From the NCBI GenBank assembly GCA_017165825.1, contig CM029384.1:8993062-9057061 (forward strand): 64,000 nucleotides of DNA, read 5' to 3'. The DNA is from Hepsetus odoe (lineage: Eukaryota > Chordata > Actinopteri > Characiformes > Hepsetidae). Every line of letters starts with the position of its first letter. Positions within the stretch are counted from its first letter, which is position 1. The position numbers and the translations under genes are program-made. Positions 47,106 through 58,900 of the stretch are shown piece after piece. The notes beneath the pieces were generated by a model. That model saw only the letters and a list, made by a program, of their open reading frames with translations, ran no database searches and was not told where the DNA came from.

Positions 47106-48492
47106 CTTATACACAAAGCTTATGTCTTATTTTTACTCTTATCCTAAACCTGACTCTGAAATTTCATCCTAAAATGGTTGACAATCAACTGAGAATTAAG
47201 ATAGTTGGTTGATTTATTGAACATTTATAGATGACCTGATAGGGGATTTCCAAACAGTCCACCATACACGTGCTGTTTTTATTAAACAAACATCAAAATA
47301 CTGGGCTGTTCAAGTTTGCTGATGATGAACCGGGGAGAAGTTCCCGTTTCTCAGATGTTCTGAGTTACCTGCTGCCATCTACAGGTATAACGTGACCCAG
47401 CTAGTAGGACATGACAGAGTCATCTCTCTCTTTGTTTTTCTCTTTCCCTCTCTCTGTCCACCCCCCGCTTCCCACCACCCTCTGTTCTGCTTCCTTTCTG
47501 TCCCTTTATCTGTCCCTCTTTTTTGTCATCTACTTCTCATCTACTTTCAGCCTGTCCTTCTTTCTTAAGTTATAATGCTGTATCACTCTGTAAGCATTTC
47601 CTTTCTATTTCAGCACTTTTTTTTATCAAAGCTGAGCTAGAGGGAGGAACAGGTGAATGGGACATGAAATAACTTAAAAAGAAGGATACAAGAAAAATGT
47701 AAAATAGAAAGAGAAAACATGCTCTAGGGCTCTATAAGCCATTGCGTTTATAGCTATATAGATCCTTTTATTTATCTTTTAATTAAAAACTAATATTAAA
47801 ATATAAACCTAAAAGCATAAATATTTTAAAGCGTTAACGGTTGAAAATGTCACCAAGAGTCAAGGCAAAAGGTTCAGGCCTGCTGATCATATGTTAGTTC
47901 TCCAGTGTGTTGAAACTATTTCAAGGTAAAAAACACTCTGACCTTTAAAACAAGAAAAACAAGACTCCGAAACATAACTCAGGATGGCGTGGACTTTGAT
48001 GGACTTTTAAACACTTCTTCAGGCAAAGTTATTGCTATCACAAACACTCCATTTTGTTTCAGTTGGGCTGCACTTCCAAAAGCTCATAAACTTTCAGCAG
48101 TGTAGCTAACTTTAGAGGTGCCTTCACCTTCAGCATATGCTTGGGTTACTGCAAAGAGAAGAGCTTCAGAGATGCTCCTGAGCTGATTCTGATGTTCTTG
48201 TTTCAAATATGTTGACTAAACATCTGAAAACCTAAAACTTTAAAAGATCTTCATCATAAAACTGAATCTTTTGTGCTTATTTAAACAACAGCCTGCAATT
48301 ATTGGATTGGATGACAAGTTAACATGGTGCACTTCCTGAATATAAGAAGAAATTGCAACACTGCAGCCTTTAGAAAACTAAAAGAGTTAATGAAAATGTG
48401 TCCAGACTTAAGAATTTGTCCAATATTTTTAAACATTTTTGGTTTAAAAAGGGACACAATGGCAGAAAATCAGAATGGTTCATTTATATTAC

Positions 48493-48620
48493 ACCATGTC
48501 CAAAAATATCCAAACACCCCTTCAAATTAGTCAGTTTTGGCTGGATACACTCCTGATACAGGTTTTCAGTAGAGTGCTTTCTGTTAGTCTCAGAAAACAC
48601 CTTGACTAACTGAATAGAAT
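48493..48620. repeat. Fragment of the same repeat family as 6155-6636
   Basis: CATGTCCAAAAATATCCAAA and CACCCCTTCAAATTAGT match the left end of the copy at 6155. The copy is truncated. Confidence 0.45.
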
Positions 48621-49059
48621 AAAGTGGACAGATAGACAGATAGAGTCACTCATACCATATAACAAAATAACACAAAGATAGTCCACATGACAGGTGCCTG
48701 AGAAAGATAAAAGAGAGAGAAAGAGAGAAAGAGAGAAAGAGAGAGAGAGAGAGTTCGCAAAAAATCTCTACATTACATAACCCGATTACAAAAGTGTTGC
48801 TCTTCAGTAATTCATGCTCATGTAGAAAAAAATCTTGATCTGAATATTCAATAAAGCACGACACGGAGGAAGGTAAATAGAAATAAGACCTAATCCAAAA
48901 AAAAGGGTTGGGATCATCTGTACTATCATCTGTACTGATGAACTACACTGAGAAGGTGCCTCTTGCTATAAAAATAACATGTTTTTAATGTATTCCAGTA
49001 AACGTCTGTAGCTGTTTTAACCCATTAAATGTGATTAAATAATCACAGCCAGCATGATG

Positions 49060-49325
49060 TTTTTCAACAATTTGTGGTACTGCTCTTCTGTGTTATCTGA
49101 TCACGCTTTGGGCACCCATGACCCTTTCACCAGTTCACTGGATGTTCCTCCCTTGACCACTTTTCCAGGTATATCTTTCGTTTAAGAGGAACACCCCACA
49201 AAACCTGAGATGCTCTGACCCAGTTAGCCAACATAACTTATCAAAGTGGCTCAATTCCCTACTGTTGGCCCTTTTTCCTACTTCGAACACTTCAGCTTCA
49301 AGAACTGAGCATTCACTTGCTGTCT

Positions 49326-49330
<5 letters not shown>
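49060..49330 (-). mobile_element. Degenerate Tc1-like transposon fragment
   Basis: Sequence such as CTTGACCACTTTTCCAGGTA, AACACCCCACAAAACCTGAG and CATTCACTTGCTGTCTAA follows the N-terminal transposase half of the fish Tc1-like family whose other half appears at 3600-4075. No ORF remains. It abuts a TA microsatellite. Confidence 0.6.

Positions 49331-49376
<46 letters not shown>
49327..49376. repeat. (AT)n microsatellite
   Basis: About 48 bp of pure AT dinucleotides at the end of the Tc1-like fragment. Confidence 0.95.
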
Positions 49377-49598
49377 TGATCCTTGACAACTAACTATTTA
49401 ATGAGATCTTTGTTATTAACTCAATTGGTTTTAACGATTTGGCTGTATATAACGTTGATACTGAAATAAGCCAGTAAAATAAGACCCTTGTTAACTTTTC
49501 CCACAATGTTGGTCTGTACTACATTATACTATGTCTATGTATGATTTGATCTCTGTTATCTCCTTAGAGTTATATTTGCTTAATCAGTTACCTAGGCA

Positions 49599-49599
<1 letters not shown>

Positions 49600-49641
<42 letters not shown>
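49600..49641. repeat. (CT)n microsatellite
   Basis: About 40 bp of CT dinucleotides. Confidence 0.95.
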
Positions 49642-49648
<7 letters not shown>

Positions 49649-51188
49649 GAATTTCTTTTGAATTTCAACATTCAACACACCAAACACCTTGAAACTGGAT
49701 ATGTACTGTTTGTTTTGCATAGTAGGCCCGAACCATAAATATACTATATCCTATACCTTCACCAAAATTCTCTAAGGCAATGAAGGCCATTACTATTCTC
49801 ACTGTTCCTTTCACTATATGTAATAAAGCAACGCTTTTAACCCTTTTTCTCCTTTCACTGGAATGTCTCCTCATTCATGTGAGAGGATACAATGTCCTGC
49901 CATTTGCAGATTGCCTTTAGGAGATACGAGCTAAGGCAATGTGGACCAGGACTGTTTAAAAGCGAATCATGTAGATCAACCTCTGAATCAGTCACCCTCA
50001 ACATTCCCCCTCCAGCGTTGTGGTTGTGGCAGCCCAAAGTAAAAAAAAACCTTAATAAATAGAGAAAGCTCAAAGAACCCTTAAAACCCATTAACCATTA
50101 AATGTCTACCTCAGGCAACTAGCAATCAGTGACCTTGTTTTTCATCATTAACGTCGACTTTTTAAAATATACCTTTTTCCTTTCAAAAATGACAAAAATC
50201 TAAATGTAACAAAGTATATTGTACTGCTCTACAATTTGTTCACTTGTCATATTAAGTGTGATTTTATTATTATTACATTATTTTATTAAATATGATTGAC
50301 TCAGCCACCATAAAACATATTCTTAGGCATTTTAAACAATATCTCAATTTTAGAAGCAACTGAAAGTTATGACTTCAAATTATAAATATATAATTATAAA
50401 TATTTATTTATATTTTGCGAACTTGATATTTGAACTCTACTTTTCAGATCTGAAATTCAGTTCTTTCTTCCTTATTTTTGTTTATATAATTTTATTAGTG
50501 GTATTTGGCTAATTATATCATTTTAAAATCAAAGAAAGGTCTGTCCTTCATTCTGAGCACATGTAGAAAATTACTTGAGTTTGGTTTATTCATGTATTTG
50601 CAAAAAATGAAAAATAACAAAGGTGAATTTAAAGTTTTTAAACAGCTAATCTGTTTTCAGCTAAACTAAATATATTATGTATACACAAGATTTAAGTGTT
50701 TATAATTTCCCACATTTAAAAAAATTTTTACATTTAAATTAAAACATTTAATTAAAATTTGCTGCAGAGTTGTATTGCACTATATAGACCCAGAGCCTCC
50801 ATTCCTCCTGCTGTGCGTCAGAGTGTAGGCTACTCTCAGATTAGTTGTGGATCTGTATCCTTCAAGTTCTCTCTAGGTTGGCTGATCCCAGGAGCCAGTC
50901 TGCTCAGCAAGAGTGCCAGATCATTCCCATCACTTACAGGGGCTATGGTGCATGGAAATGACTGAGAAAGAGGTGGAGCAGTTAATACATTGGCTGCTCA
51001 TGGGCACAGATCTGCTGTTAATAGGATTCGTTTCCCTTACGCTCCGTGTAATAGTCCCTCTTGTCCGTCTCCAGGCCACTGTGGTTGGTTTAACACTGGG
51101 AATGCAGCAAATGGCTCAGTGTTGGACAAACACCTGCAGTGCTGAAAGAACACTTGTTGTTAAATGAACACAATTTTGGTTTACCATT

Positions 51189-51451
51189 TGTGAAAATGAA
51201 AGTGAACATGACAACTTGTCATTGTGAAACACAGCACAACACACAGTGAACCACAACAAAATACAGCCTTTGCATTTAACCCATACACACACATGCAGCA
51301 GGGGGCAGCCATATCCAGCACCCAAAGAGCAGTGATGGGGATTGTACCTTGCTCAAGGGTGCCTTAGGTCAACGTACTGGTCTGGGATTCGAATCCATGA
51401 CCTTCCAGTCCTGCGCCCTAGTTCCTAAACACTAGGCAACCGCTGCCCCCA
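51189..51451 (-). repeat. tRNA-headed SINE, minus orientation
   Basis: Minus strand: GGGGCAGCGGTTGCCTAGTG head, GGATTCGAATCC B-box region, tail towards 51189. A second copy in the same orientation follows 75 bp away (51525-51770). Confidence 0.8.
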
Positions 51452-51524
51452 TTAGATATGTTATTGATGTTACTGCCACTGATAATAAAAGCACGGTCTG
51501 TTTTTACATACTCTTTAAAATAAA

Positions 51525-51770
51525 GTGGAAGTGACTATTCTTGTCATTGTGGAACACAGCACTGCACACAGTGAAACACAACTAAATTACACCTCTGCTA
51601 TTTACCCACACACATGTGCAGCGGGGGCTACTAAAAGTGCCCAGGGAGCAGTGACAGGGACAGTACCTTGCTCAAGGGTACCTCAGGGCAACCAACTGAT
51701 CTGGGATTTGAATCCATCACCTTCTGATTTTGGGGTCAACTCCCTAACCACTAGACCACTGCTGCCCCAA
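51525..51770 (-). repeat. tRNA-headed SINE, minus orientation
   Basis: Minus strand: GGGGCAGCAGTGGTCTAGTGG head, GGATTCAAATCC B-box region, tail ending at GGAAGTGACTATTCTTGTCA (plus-strand reading). Confidence 0.8.
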
Positions 51771-52978
51771 TATAGGCCCCAAAAATTAGCATAGAGATGC
51801 CAGCAGATTCAATTTTTTTATTTGATGACACATCCATACATAAGAAAGATTGCTTAGTACCTGGCAGGTAGCACTTAAAACACTCAATATAGGGGTGATT
51901 TAACAACTATAGCATTAAATTTACTGACAGTCTTGAATAAACTCCTACAGTAATTATAGTAAGTCAATCGGACATGATTAATCATCATAATAGAAAGTTT
52001 GGCAGTGCAGGTGATGATTCTGCACTGCAGGGTCTCATTTAGCCCTGATGATTTATCTGCTTTATCTTTCCTTACTGTTCTACATCAGTCCTCTCGATCA
52101 GTACGCACCATTTCAGGCCTGCATTATTGTATATGAGGCTGCTCATCTGCACAGCTCCCTTCTTACAATTCAATTATCCTGATTATCACTCGCTACAAGA
52201 AGTCAGAGTTGGAAGAGCTCTCCGGGAACTCTTGCATCTGCTCATCACAGCAGTGGCAGAGTGAATTCCAGACCGCGGTCCCTCTCAGGCAAACAAACGC
52301 AGCCATGCTCCGAGCACATCAGCCTGGTGGGAAGCAGCTGCTCAGGGATGTTAGTTTTTGCCTCATTTAGCAATAACAATTCTCCGTATGGAATCTACTG
52401 CAGCTTTTCTTTGGGCCACAGTGCATTCACTTTACATACTGCTTACTGAGAAGCTAACTTGATTTACTCATTCAACATCCCCAAGCTCACAAATATGAAC
52501 AGCTGTTGCCAGACTGAACAAGCTTTACAGAATGTTATGAAATGTACTATTTATCCTAAAGAAAATTGTATTGTGTCAAACTTCACAGAATTAAAATTTG
52601 TTTACGTCTCTCATTAGCAGTTTTTCCTCAAACGTGCCACATTGTGATTGATTAGATTAAAAAGGATATTTTCTGTAATGTACGTGAGAATAGCTGGATT
52701 GGGGATAATAAATATAATCTAGTCTGTGTACTTGTGTGTGAGTCCATGTGATGGATTGGCAACCTGTCTGCTGGTGTTGATCAATTTCTGTCCTATGAGT
52801 GATAGGCTAGCCTGCTAATGTATTTCTTAATTTCAGATTATTTGACTTTTGGAAACATGATGTCATAGTGCAAAAACACATTACAAGCTTAATGACAAAT
52901 TCCCCTTTGATAAAATAGAATGAAACATAGTTTCAAACATCAATTGTTATGTCTGGATTATTCTGATAGCTGACTTTC

Positions 52979-53160
52979 AGGCAGCGGTGGCCTTGTGGTT
53001 AGGGAGTTGGCCTTAGATCGGAAGATTGAAAGCGCCCAGGGAGCAGTGACAGGGACGGTACCTTGCTCAGGGGTACCTCAGGGCAACCTACTTGTGAGGG
53101 AATTGAACCCACAATCTTCCGATGCAGGGCAACTCCCTAACCACTAGGCCACCGCTGGCC
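52979..53160. repeat. SINE head-to-head fold-back
   Basis: The left arm GGCAGCGGTGGCCTTGTGG... to AGATCGGAAGATTG (52981-53028) is matched by a right arm in the opposite sense (53109-53158, CAATCTTCCGAT ... CCACTAGGCCACCGCTG). The middle is SINE body in the minus sense. The two arms form a nearly complete stem. Confidence 0.8.
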
Positions 53161-53624
53161 TAGTGTCCGCAAATGTTTTATACTGAATAATGATATACAA
53201 CAATAAGGTAAATAAAGGGAATAATTAATTATTTTAGTAGTTAGAAATGCACTGTAGTTTACAATAACTACTATACTATAGTCAAAAATCAGTGACACAA
53301 ACAAAAGCACAATTCTCTATTTTAAGGATGTATTGACCGCTGATTTGGAAATATCCCATGTTCATTTCAGATCCTTTTCATTTTCATATGCAGAGCAATG
53401 CATATTATGACAAGTCTCTCACAGCCTTGACTTTCCAAGTGTGGGAATACCAGTGGCCACTGTGTGTTTAATAATGAATGAAGATGGTGAGGGAGGTGTT
53501 ACATAAAGGGAAACAGGGGAATTCTCTCACACACAAATTTGATCAAACACAAAGGTCATGTGCATGTCACACATGAAACAGGGAGCAAGTGCTACGGACA
53601 TACGAACAGTAAGGTATACAGAGG

Positions 53625-53673
<49 letters not shown>
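53625..53673. repeat. (GA)n microsatellite
   Basis: About 48 bp of GA with one AT interruption. Confidence 0.95.
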
Positions 53674-53677
<4 letters not shown>

Positions 53678-53764
53678 TAGAATAAGTAGAAACTTGATAA
53701 ATAATTATGGAATTTGGTGGCAATTCATGTGACAGAGTGAATGAAGTGAATGATCAAAAAAAAG

Positions 53765-53774
53765 ATGTGTGTGT

Positions 53775-53812
<38 letters not shown>

Positions 53813-53826
53813 ATGTGTGTGTGTGT
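53765..53826. repeat. (GT)n microsatellite
   Basis: About 60 bp of GT with a few interruptions. Confidence 0.95.
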
Positions 53827-54646
53827 TGTCTGTAAAGGGACTAAAGTTGAGCAGTTCTCTCTCTCATGTGTTTAGTCTTGCGTGATTCTCACTTCAGCCT
53901 ACCCACAATGCATCAATGCCCTGGGGCTGGGAAACCCTCCCAACTACCAATAGCACTGACCACTCATCCATTCATCTGCCCGTTCAAGCGTCTATTCATC
54001 TGTCCATCTACCCACCTCTCCATTTATCCATCTACCCCTTCATTCAACTGTACAACACAGCCCTGAAATCATTCTGAGCTCCTTAATGCCACCCGTACAG
54101 TACACACACACACAGTAATGTAAAAAACAAACAAATTTGTTTTTAATCTCGTTTAACTATTATTAGAGTTCCAGATTTATAGGCATTTATGGAATGTAAC
54201 ATCCAAAAGGGGTTAAATCTGAAATTTAGGATTAGATGCCAAAGATACGGTTGGGTGCTTTACTGCATTCAGAAATCCTGGCTTGCTTGATAGTTACACA
54301 AATATATGTCAGATATGTCCCGTTGCATCTTACCAAAACAGTGTAAGCCAATAATAATGCTATACTTTTATACTATTAATCTGTAATAAAACATAACCTA
54401 AGGTAAACACCTAAACTTTAAAATTGAACCAAATATAAAAACAGTAACAAAAGGCAATGTACTGGAGCATATTTAATTTTATATCATTTGTTTCTTGAAA
54501 TTGACAAGTGTTGTCATTTTGCAGACATTGATCTGGAATTTCAACTAACAAGCTTATATTCTTCATTCACACAAGGACTGCTAAAAGTGTAGAAACACTC
54601 TTAGTTACACCTGAATGCACACAACTAATCACTTGGCCTGAATTAC

Positions 54647-54651
<5 letters not shown>

Positions 54652-54697
<46 letters not shown>
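54652..54697. repeat. (GA)n microsatellite
   Basis: About 46 bp of GA dinucleotides. Confidence 0.95.
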
Positions 54698-54701
<4 letters not shown>

Positions 54702-55522
54702 AATGAAGAAAGTCACACTAAATCTTATGGGAAGGGGTGGATGTTGGTCGAAGAGAAGAGGAGAAGCAAAGAGGTGATCAGAGGGCAGTGGGGTGAAAAA
54801 ACTAAACGAATGTCAGGCAGAGTAATGGAGAGAGGCAGCTAAAGTGAGGGTGAGATTGTTTTTTCAGGACTGATTGCAAAAAAACAAACACAATAGCTCT
54901 CTCTTTTCCAATTGTCTTTTTTATGTTTTTTTACCTCCATCCAGTCTCTCTGCCTCTCTGACCTTTAATCAAGCCTGAAATTTTGGTTCGAATAAGAGCT
55001 CTTAAATGCAAAGGCAGTAGCCTCATCACTGACAGTCATATCCCATCGCTCATTATAAAGCACACACTTAACAAATTAATCCAAATTAAACTTTGGTTGA
55101 ACTAATGTATTAATCAATCATTGCCTTTCACCAGCTGTCCTAAATATGTTTACTTTGCAAAAGTTTTACACAAATTAATGAATAGCATCCATTCAATGTC
55201 TTGCCAACACCACAGAATAATCGAGGCTAATTTGTCCTTTTGGAGCATGTCCTGATTTCAGGTTGGCATTAAACTGTTAACTTTGCAGATTGTTCTGTTC
55301 TGTCCAGTTATGTTCACCCCAATTCCAAATTCTTCACAATCAATAGCATAAGTAGCTGAATGAAAAGTGGGATTTTAAACACTATGGGGTTCACTTTTCC
55401 ATACTGTGGAAATTCTATGCTATAATACTATGTTATATAGAACCAGTGAAGGAAACTTCTTTTTTGAAGAAAATCCTTTTTTGCTGCAAAAAGCATACCT
55501 TACTCGAACAGCAACTTGTGCC

Positions 55523-55855
55523 TGTAACGGTGGTGGGGTTCAGGGAGGACGCCAACGCTGAGCCAGGAGTTCGGATCAAAACCCTTTATTAACTATATTT
55601 ACAAAAACAAGAAACAAGGACTGCAGTCCTAACTAAAACAAGGGAACTGCAGCCTAAACCAAGATACCCAGATGACCAAACACAAAACCACCATAAAGTG
55701 TAGGCAGAGCCTAACAAATGAGCCGCGCTCTGTTCTGACTCATCGGGGCTTAAATAGTCAGCCCCAATGAAACACACCTGTGCCTTCATTAGCTCAGGTG
55801 TGTTCAGTCAGAACAGAGCGCCCTCTATCGTGCACAAAACACCTGATCCGTGACA
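55523..55855 (-). repeat. 3' LTR
   Basis: 333 bp, apparently identical to the other LTR. In minus orientation it contains TATTTAAG and AATAAA. It directly follows the polypurine tract. Confidence 0.92.
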
Positions 55856-55873
55856 GAATCCCCCCCCAAAAGG
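55856..55873 (-). other. Polypurine tract of the LTR element
   Basis: Minus strand CCTTTTGGGGGGGGATTC abutting the TG of the 3' LTR. This is the position and composition of a plus-strand primer. Confidence 0.75.
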
Positions 55874-55966
55874 CGCGGCTCCTGAAGCGCAAAAACATAG
55901 GCGAACACCTGGGGGGAGGTCAAGAACAAAAAACACTCTACAAAAGTCTCTTTTAGGGGCATATGG

Positions 55967-58900
55967 TCAGGTCCACAAAACAAGTTCTATACAAAGGACC
56001 CCTGACCAGCCATGTCCAGGCACTGGAGGTGGCGAGGGGAATCCTAGAAGTTCAGTCCACTTCTTTAACTGTTGCCTGGACTTGACCCTAGAGTCACTGG
56101 AGGAATCGCCCGATTCAGTGGAACGCCTCGCCTTGGCAGAACTGGAAAGAGAGCTAAACACAGATTTTAAAGGGTTCAAAGAGGAAGTCTCTCTCACATA
56201 GTCCGAACTCTGTTTCCAACCCCTGCCATCCTTGTTCTTCACGTCTCTCATCACAGAATCTACAGTGCAGAAGTCGTTCGCTTTCTTGAACTGAGACAGG
56301 TCATTGCTGATGTCTTTAGGCTCCTTCCTCTTCTCGGTCGTACTTCCCTGCTGCTTGGAGCGCAGTGAGGCAGCATCCCAGCTCCTGGTTCCACTACAAG
56401 AAGTTCCACTTGAATTCCTCCACGAACCACCTTGTTCTGAGTCTGCTGAACTGTGAGGGTGAACTAAAGGTAGGGCGTCATCATGCAGCTGTTCAACCTG
56501 TGGAATCTTTCCCCGCTTCTCCATCAGATTGTTCTTCAGCTGCTCCGCTCTGGCTTTAATCACCAGGGTCCCAGCATACACTGGTGTCTGTGGAGTGAGT
56601 AGAGATTCGAAGATCGACAATCTTGCTTCCATACCCCTGACCTGCTTCTCCAGCTCACTGAGCTTATTGACCTCACTTTGGGCTTCTCTCAGTTCAGCCT
56701 GCAGAGCAACGTTGCGGTCTTGCACCCATCTCAGCTCTGCTCTGGTCTGATTCAGTTGTTCTTCCATAGTGGCTATTTTAGCTTCCAGCTTCTCCTGAAT
56801 GGTTGGAGTCTCAACCTTCTTAGTTGCCTGGCATACAGTTTGGTCCCTCTGTTCATCCGTTCTCTCCAGCCTCTCTCTTTGGACAGCCGTCACAGCTTGC
56901 AGCTTTATTCTAGAGACCTCTCTCTCTTCTCTGAATCTCGCACTCTTTCCTTGAAGCTCACCTTTGTCTTGAGCCAGAGCTTTTCTTTCTGTTTCCATGG
57001 CTTCGATCTCCCTTTGGCAACCGGATAAGAGTCCTTTGGTCCTCTCCAGCTGAGGAAGCAGATAGGTAATCCTTTCTTTGCGTTTCAATCCTTCATTTGT
57101 GACCGAGGCAGTCACCTGTAGCATCGAGGCTTCTTTCACCATCAGCTGCTGGTAGAGATCTGTCAGCAACTCCTCCTGTTCAGTGATCTGAACATTCATG
57201 TAGCTGGTTTGTTCATCTCCGAGGTGAGAGTGGATTGTCCCTGCAGCTCTGATCCGTTTGGCCAGATCCCTTGCTTGCTTTCCTCTGAATGATCTTTGCA
57301 AACAAATTGCAGTATGTCTGAACAGCTGATACACCTGCCTTTGTTGATGTCCAAGCTTCCAACTTCTGAACCTCCTCTGAAGAACCCTTGCTGCCCAGCG
57401 CTGCTTCTTGAAAACAGATCTTTGCTTGTGCATTCTTACTACAGCCTGAATAACGGTAGCAGCTTTGTGCATTGCAGCAACATTCTTTCGAACGGAATAA
57501 CCTCTAAAAGCTGCCTGAATGCATATTGCAGACCTTCTTAACACCTGGAATTTCTCATGTTCAAATTTACCCTTAATGTAGGACCTATAATGTCTTTGAA
57601 TGATGATGGCTGACACCCTTATGGCCTGGTACTTTACTACCTCCCGGTGTCTTCTGAACGCAGCCTGAATCAGGGAAGCTGCCTGATGTTGCAGGATCAC
57701 CTCCCTTCTGACCCTCTGACCTCTGAAGCAGGCTTGCAGGAACATTGCAGCAGAGTGCAATTTCCAGAATTCCTCCCTCTGCTTTCTGGCCTCAAGTGTG
57801 GAGCGATACCTAAGCTGGATGGCAATAGCAGCATACTTGATGCATAAATATCGCGTCCGAGCACAGTGAGCCCTGTAAGCACATTGTATCACAGTTGCAG
57901 CATGGTGCTTCTGTTTCAGAGTCTGTCTGGTCTTCATCCCTCGGAATGCGGCTTGCAGAACAAAAGCAGCCATCTTTTTCTCCTTCAAAGACTTCATTTC
58001 TTGCTTCATCATCTTATTAGCTCGGTAATATCGCTGAACAGTCCTGGCTGCCCACAGTAGCTTCAGGTAGTACTTTCTGCTCAAATGCTTCCTCACCTGT
58101 GCCTGAATGGTTACTGCAGCCTCCTGTTCAATTCGCATCTGCACCCGAACTTTCAGTCTAAACTTTCCACTAACCTGGAGCTGCTCCTTCTCGGTTTGCT
58201 GTGCAGCGGATGGCTTAGTGGGGCTGGGTTTATGGGTCGACTCCTTGATGCAGCTTTCCTTGCTGTGAAGGGCTTCCTTGGTCGACCTCCCCAGTTGCAC
58301 GATGCAGGAATCGGTCTCTGCCGTCTTCCAGCTCTCTGTGTCAGGAACGGCCTTCTTTGCCACTGCCTCGCTTTTTTTGTTGCGGGCGGCCTTCTTTGCC
58401 CTCCTCTTGTGTTTAAGGTTGCAGGAAGCGTTTATTTCCACCGTTTTGCTGTTATTCGCGCTGGCTGTGTTCACCGCTGTATTCTCACGTTGAACTGCGC
58501 AGAGCGCCACATTTACCGTAACGCCTCCATTAGCTGCGCAGGGAGAATCCTTTACCGTAACGCCTCCATTAGCTGCGCAGGGAGAATCCTTTACCGTAAC
58601 GCCTCCATTAGCTGCGCAGGGAGAATTCTTTACCGTGGCTCCTCTATCAGCTGCGCGGGGCACGTTCTCCGCTGGCGGATCACGGTGATTGTCGCGCGGC
58701 GCTTTCGGCGCTGAATCTCCGCGTTGAATAGCGCAGGGCGGCTCCACTATCAGCGTTCCGCTTTGAATGACGTAGGGCTCGTTGACTGTCGTCCTTCCGC
58801 GTTGCGTGACTCCCGTCGTCAACGAAGCCCCGCCTTCCATGTCGCGTGCGGGAAAAAACACATGGTTCAGCGTATCGAGGTAGCGCTGGGTGTTCGCGGC

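Larger units (their letters stand above)
43324..55517. other. Gene-poor intergenic region
   Basis: No exon recognised on either strand. Contents are microsatellites (GA 44478-44518, AT 49327-49376, CT 49600-49640, GA 53625-53673, GT 53765-53826, GA 54652-54697), SINE copies (45918-46290, 51189-51451, 51525-51770, 52979-53160) and old transposon pieces (46870-47105, 48493-48620, 49060-49330). Confidence 0.5.

Noticed and set aside
55589..55789. 66-codon frame in each LTR (also at 59287-59487)
   Set aside because: Identical because the LTRs are identical; it overlaps the promoter and transcript start, so it is unlikely to be translated as such.
58085..58714. 209-codon open frame on the plus strand inside the LTR element
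   Set aside because: Antisense shadow of the 1083-codon ORF; the apparent protein repeats come from the 39-bp DNA repeat.
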